35,062 bases of DNA from NCBI GenBank assembly GCA_964443805.1, contig CAYUEQ010000003.1, forward strand, positions 1-35,062, written 5' to 3'. The position numbers and the translations under genes are program-made. The DNA comes from CAYUEQ01 sp964443805 (GTDB taxonomy: Bacteria; Bacillota_I; Bacilli_A; RF39; UBA660). The notes below the pieces were generated by a model that did not search any database, was not told where the DNA came from, and saw only the letters and a list, made by a program, of their open reading frames with translations. This document shows, one piece after another, positions 31,449 to 35,062 of the stretch (within the stretch, counting starts at the first letter, position 1; every line of letters begins with the position of its first letter).

Positions 31449-32261
31449 ATGACTATAACATCAATTTGGAGTGTAATAACAAAAATAATTGATATATCGA
31501 TTGTATGGTTATTATTCTATTATTTATTAAAGAATTTCCGTAAAAATATAAGATTAGTTTTAATTATAAAGGGTATCGCTTGGATACTAGTGATAAAGCT
31601 TATTAGTAATATATTAAATTTATATACTGTAGGTTTGTTATTTGAGTATGTAATTACTTGGGGACCACTAGCGCTAATAATTATATTCCAACCAGAAATA
31701 AGAACTTTCTTAGAAACAATTGGGAGAACACAATTATTAGGAAGGCATAAAGCATTAACTGTTACTGAACGTGAACAAGTAGTTAGTAATATAATTTCTG
31801 CTTTTGAAAATCTTAAAAGAGAGAAGATAGGTGCTTTAATAGTAATTGAAAGAGATGTTTCATTACAAGAATATATTGCTCCCGCTACTAAAATATATGC
31901 CAATATATCATCACAACTATTAGAATCATTGTTTTTCCCTAACAGTACACTACACGATGGGGGAGTAATAGTTCAAGGTAATAAAATTACATGTGCTGGA
32001 GCAATATTTAAAACAAGTATGAATCCAGAAGTAAGTAAAAAACTAGGAACTAGACATAGAGCAGCACTTGGAATTGCTGAGGAGACAGATGCAATTGCTT
32101 TAGTAGTATCTGAAGAAACAGGACGTTTAAGTATTGCATATGATGGTGTTTTAAAATATAACATTTCAATTGACGAATTAAGAGATAAATTATTAGAGGA
32201 ATTAAAACCTAAAACTGAAATGTTCTATGAGGCAGATGAGGAGGATGAAGACGATGAGTAA
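31449..32261 (+). CDS. cdaA: Diadenylate cyclase CdaA (c-di-AMP synthase), DGG variant
   Basis: Condenses two ATP to c-di-AMP, a second messenger controlling potassium and osmolyte balance and wall homeostasis. Three membrane helices span ~8-85 as in CdaA/DacA. The DAC domain (~95-255) has FQPEIRTFLE before it, FFPNSTLHDGG at the active site (D170, G171, G172) and GTRHRAALGIAE with RHR (202-204). The canonical motif is DGA; here the third residue is Gly. The protein ends in an acidic tail (EADEEDEDDE). 270 residues, normal. AGGAG before ATG 31449; overlaps cdaR by 8 bp, the usual pair. Confidence 0.95.
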   Translation: MTITSIWSVITKIIDISIVWLLFYYLLKNFRKNIRLVLIIKGIAWILVIKLISNILNLYTVGLLFEYVITWGPLALIIIFQPEIRTFLETIGRTQLLGRHKALTVTEREQVVSNIISAFENLKREKIGALIVIERDVSLQEYIAPATKIYANISSQLLESLFFPNSTLHDGGVIVQGNKITCAGAIFKTSMNPEVSKKLGTRHRAALGIAEETDAIALVVSEETGRLSIAYDGVLKYNISIDELRDKLLEELKPKTEMFYEADEEDEDDE

Positions 32262-33618
32262 GATAGTAAAAGCTATTAAATCTTTTTCAAAAGCTATATA
32301 TAATGTAATAGATAGAATTATAGTTACACCAATAAGTACAGTAGTTGTGTTAGTAAGTAAAAAGTTAAAATCTAACTCAAATATTATAGAAAGAACATTA
32401 AATAAACAATCAACATTGATTTATTTATCACTTATATTTGCAGTGCTAGTATTTTTCTTAGTTGATAGTAAAGTTATATCTTTAGTTGAAACCGAAGCCG
32501 AAGTGATAAGCGAACAACCGGTTAAAGTTATATATAATGAAGAAGCCTATGTGGTTGAGGGGTTACCAGAAACTGTTGATATAACACTAATAGGAAGAAA
32601 AAGCGATTTATATCTTTCTAAACAATTAGGAGACCATGAAGTAACTATTGATTTAAGTGGTTTAGGTACTGGAGAACATAAAGTATACTTATCTTACGCA
32701 CAAGCGATAGATTCAATAAATTATAAACTAGATCCTTCTTATGTCTTAGTTATTATTAAAGAGAAAATAAGTACGATAAAAACAATTGGCTATGATTTAA
32801 TGAACCAAGATGCACTAGATCAAAAATTAAGTGTGGGAGATGTTACATTAGATCGAAGTGAAGTTGTTGTTAAAGGTTCTAAAGAATCATTAGAAAAAGT
32901 TGCAACAGTTAAAGCGATAATAGATTTAAGTAATGAAGAATTAAAAGAAGCTGGAACCTTTACTTTAGACAATTTAAAATTAATTGCATATGATGGCAAC
33001 GGTAAAACATTAAATAATATTGAAATAGTACCAAAAAATGTAAGTGCTAAAGTTACTCTAGATTCTTATTCTTCTGAAGTACCAGTTAAAATAATAACTA
33101 AGGGTTCTGCTACAGTTGGGACTGCAATAGCATCAATAAATAGCAATGTAAATAAGATAAGAATTTATGGGGACAAAGAAATGTTAGATAAAATTCAACA
33201 TATTCCTATAGAACTAGATATTGATGGATTAAACAATGATAAAACATTTAATGTTACTATTCTAAAACCTGCTGGAATTAGATTTATGAGTGAAACAACA
33301 GCATCAATTGATGTTAAAGTTGGTACTGAAAGTTCTGCAGAAATAGATAACATTGCTGTGGAACATAAAAACTTAGGTGGGGGTTATTCAGCCGGAGCAA
33401 CTAGTATTGGTGAAACTAATGTAACCGTAATTGTTAAAGGAGTAACAGGAGTCTTAAATGAATTAAAAGAAAACCCTACAGGTATTAAAGCTTATGTTGA
33501 TTTAAGTGATTATGGAATTGGAACGCATAGTGTACCAGTTATTGTTGAAGGAGACGATCCGAGATTACAATTTGTATCTAAAACTAAAACAATCAATATT
33601 GTAATATCAGCTAAATAA
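32254..33618 (+). CDS. cdaR: CdaR-like regulator with YbbR domains
   Basis: 454 residues. Cytosolic basic N-terminus, membrane helix at ~54-71 (TLIYLSLIFAVLVFFLVD), then an external part with three to four YbbR-type repeats (VIYNEEAYVVEGLPETVDI with TLIGRKSDLY; VVVKGSKESLEKVATVKAII; IRIYGDKEMLDKIQHIPIEL; VIVKGVTGVLNELKENPTGI). In Bacillota CdaR binds and modulates CdaA; overlap with cdaA fits. Start ATG 32254 is nine bases after GAGGAGG, preferred over 32227. glmM, the common third gene, does not follow. Confidence 0.93.
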   Translation: MSKIVKAIKSFSKAIYNVIDRIIVTPISTVVVLVSKKLKSNSNIIERTLNKQSTLIYLSLIFAVLVFFLVDSKVISLVETEAEVISEQPVKVIYNEEAYVVEGLPETVDITLIGRKSDLYLSKQLGDHEVTIDLSGLGTGEHKVYLSYAQAIDSINYKLDPSYVLVIIKEKISTIKTIGYDLMNQDALDQKLSVGDVTLDRSEVVVKGSKESLEKVATVKAIIDLSNEELKEAGTFTLDNLKLIAYDGNGKTLNNIEIVPKNVSAKVTLDSYSSEVPVKIITKGSATVGTAIASINSNVNKIRIYGDKEMLDKIQHIPIELDIDGLNNDKTFNVTILKPAGIRFMSETTASIDVKVGTESSAEIDNIAVEHKNLGGGYSAGATSIGETNVTVIVKGVTGVLNELKENPTGIKAYVDLSDYGIGTHSVPVIVEGDDPRLQFVSKTKTINIVISAK

Positions 33619-33627
33619 ATAGAAACA

Positions 33628-33660
33628 TAAAAAAAATTATCGATTTGATAATTTTTTTAT
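33628..33660. terminator. Bidirectional terminator between cdaR and the DUF378 gene
   Basis: AAAAAAATTATC, loop GATTT, GATAATTTTTTT. The minus-strand gene's stop codon is in the T tract at 33657-33659. Confidence 0.75.
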
Positions 33661-33857
33661 TCCTCGGTCCACTCTTTAAATAATAGACCTGAATTGATTA
33701 AAGCTGATATTGCTATAATAGAATAAGTTAATTTAGTTAATACTGTGTCTACTCCAAACAATACTGTTACTAAATTAGTATCTAATAAACCTACCAACCC
33801 CCAATTAAATGCTCCTATTATTGTGAAAACTAAGCATATTTTATGGAATGTATTCAT
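33657..33857 (-). CDS. DUF378 (YuzA-like) small membrane protein
   Basis: 66 residues with two membrane helices (~5-26 and ~43-60). The first contains the family signature VFTIIGAFNWGLVGL followed by LVTVLFG, and the second YSIIAISALINSGLLF. Function of DUF378 is unknown. Single gene, minus strand, ending in a shared terminator. GAGGT stands only one or two bases before the ATG, closer than usual; AAGAG further upstream may serve instead. Confidence 0.88.
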   Translation of the reverse strand: MNTFHKICLVFTIIGAFNWGLVGLLDTNLVTVLFGVDTVLTKLTYSIIAISALINSGLLFKEWTEE

Positions 33858-33960
33858 AACCTCACTCTTTCTTATTTATATTATGGATACTTTTTTTTAA
33901 TTTATTCATGAATATTTAATAAAATCGACCAATATACTTAATTAGAAAAGGGGAAGATGT

Positions 33961-35049
33961 ATGAAAAAATTATTGTGCTTACTGGTAATGATGTTAATGT
34001 TGGTTGGTTGTGGTGCAACTAAGTCAGAAAATGTAATCAATGATTTTAAAAAAGATGTAACAAAATCAAAAGCATATTTAATAAAAGGATCAATGAAATT
34101 AATTAATGATGAAGATACATTCACATATGATATTGAAGCTGCTTATAAAAAAGATGATTTATATCGTGTTAGTTTAATTAACAAAATTAATAACCATGAA
34201 CAAATAATTTTAAAAAATGAATCCGGAGTGTATGTAATAACTCCTAGTTTAAATAAAAGCTTTAAATTCCAAAGTGATTGGCCGAATAATAGTTCACAAG
34301 CCTATTTATTATCGACTTTAGTCAATGATTTAGAAGTTACTACTGAACCAAAGTTAGAACAAAAAAATAAAAAGTACATAGTTACAGCAGATGTCGATTA
34401 TCCTAACAATCCCAGCTTAAAGTATGAAAAAATTTACTTTAGTAAAGATATGGTTCCAGAAAAAGTAGAAGTATATAGTGAAGATGATAATTTAAAAATA
34501 GAAGTAGTATTTAAATCTATTGATTATAAAGCAACTTTTAAAGACAATTATTTTGAATTAGATAGTAACTTAGATGAAGATTGTTGTAAAGAAGAAATAA
34601 AAGAAGAAAAAAATGAAGAAACAACAAAAGAAGAAGACTTAGATGATGATTTAACTGAAGAAAATAAAAAGAAAAATGAAAAAACAGAAGAGACAGCTGA
34701 AATAAATGATATTATCTATCCATTATATATACCTACAAACACATATCTATCAACAAAAGATGTTATTAATGTTGATTCAGGTCAAAGAGCAATACTAACG
34801 TTTAGTGGAGATAAATCATTTATACTAGTCCAAGAACCAGTATCGATACCAGATGAATTTGAAATTATTCCAGTATATGGAGAACCTTATTTATTAAATG
34901 ACAGTTATGGAGCTCTATCTGCTAATTCATTAACATGGATTACCAACAATAAAGAATACTATCTATCTAGTAATAAATTAACAAGTGAAGAAATATTAAA
35001 TATAGCAAGTTCGTTATCAAATAATAATACAGAATTAGTTAGTAAATAA
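33961..35049 (+). CDS. LolA-like lipoprotein with DUF4367-like C-terminus
   Basis: 362 residues. Signal peptide with lipobox LVGC (Cys 17) predicts lipid anchoring to the outer face of the membrane. Residues ~25-205 follow the LolA/YdcC-type pattern of Bacillota (VINDFKKDVTKSKAYLIKGS, YDIEAAYKKDDLYRV, YKATFKDNYFELD). A Glu/Lys-rich linker (~210-247) leads to a second domain (IIYPLYIPTNTYLSTKDVI; SLTWITNNKEYYLSSNKLT; SEEILNIASSLS) resembling DUF4367/RseB-like C-termini. Related proteins act in envelope or spore functions, but the role here is not known. GGGGAAG precedes ATG 33961. Ends 13 bases before the window end. Confidence 0.85.
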   Translation: MKKLLCLLVMMLMLVGCGATKSENVINDFKKDVTKSKAYLIKGSMKLINDEDTFTYDIEAAYKKDDLYRVSLINKINNHEQIILKNESGVYVITPSLNKSFKFQSDWPNNSSQAYLLSTLVNDLEVTTEPKLEQKNKKYIVTADVDYPNNPSLKYEKIYFSKDMVPEKVEVYSEDDNLKIEVVFKSIDYKATFKDNYFELDSNLDEDCCKEEIKEEKNEETTKEEDLDDDLTEENKKKNEKTEETAEINDIIYPLYIPTNTYLSTKDVINVDSGQRAILTFSGDKSFILVQEPVSIPDEFEIIPVYGEPYLLNDSYGALSANSLTWITNNKEYYLSSNKLTSEEILNIASSLSNNNTELVSK

Positions 35050-35062
35050 ATTAACAAGCCTA

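Noticed and set aside
1..35062. tRNA, rRNA, insertion sequences or phage genes
   Set aside because: I saw no cloverleaf, rRNA, transposase, integrase or terminal inverted repeat signals; the only RNA elements are the leader and the T-box.

Overview
This window is AT-rich bacterial DNA from a Gram-positive-type, low-GC Bacillota-like organism that uses the standard bacterial code: TGA serves as a stop (for example in secY and map) and Trp is TGG. Support comes from GGAGG-type ribosome binding sites before most genes, zinc-type S14 and L36, a Cys4-lid adenylate kinase, a T-box leader before pheST, a cdaA-cdaR pair, and lipoprotein and DUF378/DUF3048 families. Very AT-rich sequence, many Cys-rich repetitive surface proteins and compact operons suggest an uncultured host-associated lineage (RF39-, RFN20- or CAG-like Bacilli/Clostridia). 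That placement is inference, not shown by the sequence.

Layout. (1) 3-1580: the 3' end of a large secreted or surface protein made of exact 76-residue (228-bp) Ig-like, Cys-rich tandem repeats. (2) 1620-15637: a single 29-gene S10-spc-alpha operon from rpsJ to rplQ, with its own promoter and structured leader and a terminator at the end. It includes secY, adk, map, infA, rpmJ and rpoA, and lacks rpmD (L30). (3) 15636-19449, minus strand: five tightly packed genes for membrane or exported proteins, including a zinc-ribbon membrane metallopeptidase (HELGH), an HtrA/trypsin-like protein that has lost catalytic His and Ser, a zinc-ribbon tail-anchored protein and two small single-pass proteins. 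(4) 19581-20761, plus strand: a membrane-anchored cohesin-like protein and a membrane-anchored Ig-like/dockerin protein. These are transcribed divergently from region 3, with -35 boxes only 3 bp apart. (5) 20844-21736: two unknown cytosolic proteins. (6) 21887-22426: rubrerythrin. (7) 22460-26137: a Phe T-box leader and pheS-pheT. (8) 26140-29698, minus strand: a doubly membrane-anchored protein with about ten CPxG...C repeats, and a one-pass membrane protein whose cytosolic end carries a Rho_N/SAP-like motif. (9) 29873-33618, plus strand: a DUF3048 protein, a small membrane protein and cdaA-cdaR (c-di-AMP synthesis). (10) 33657-33857, minus: DUF378. (11) 33961-35049, plus: a LolA-like lipoprotein.

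The core is translation, secretion and envelope housekeeping. The part most likely to be undescribed is 15636-20761: an inactive protease homologue, an active-looking membrane metallopeptidase, zinc-ribbon membrane proteins and a cohesin/dockerin-type pair, apparently co-controlled from one divergent promoter. The two-gene module at 26140-29698 is the second candidate. Functions given for both are inferences from motifs.
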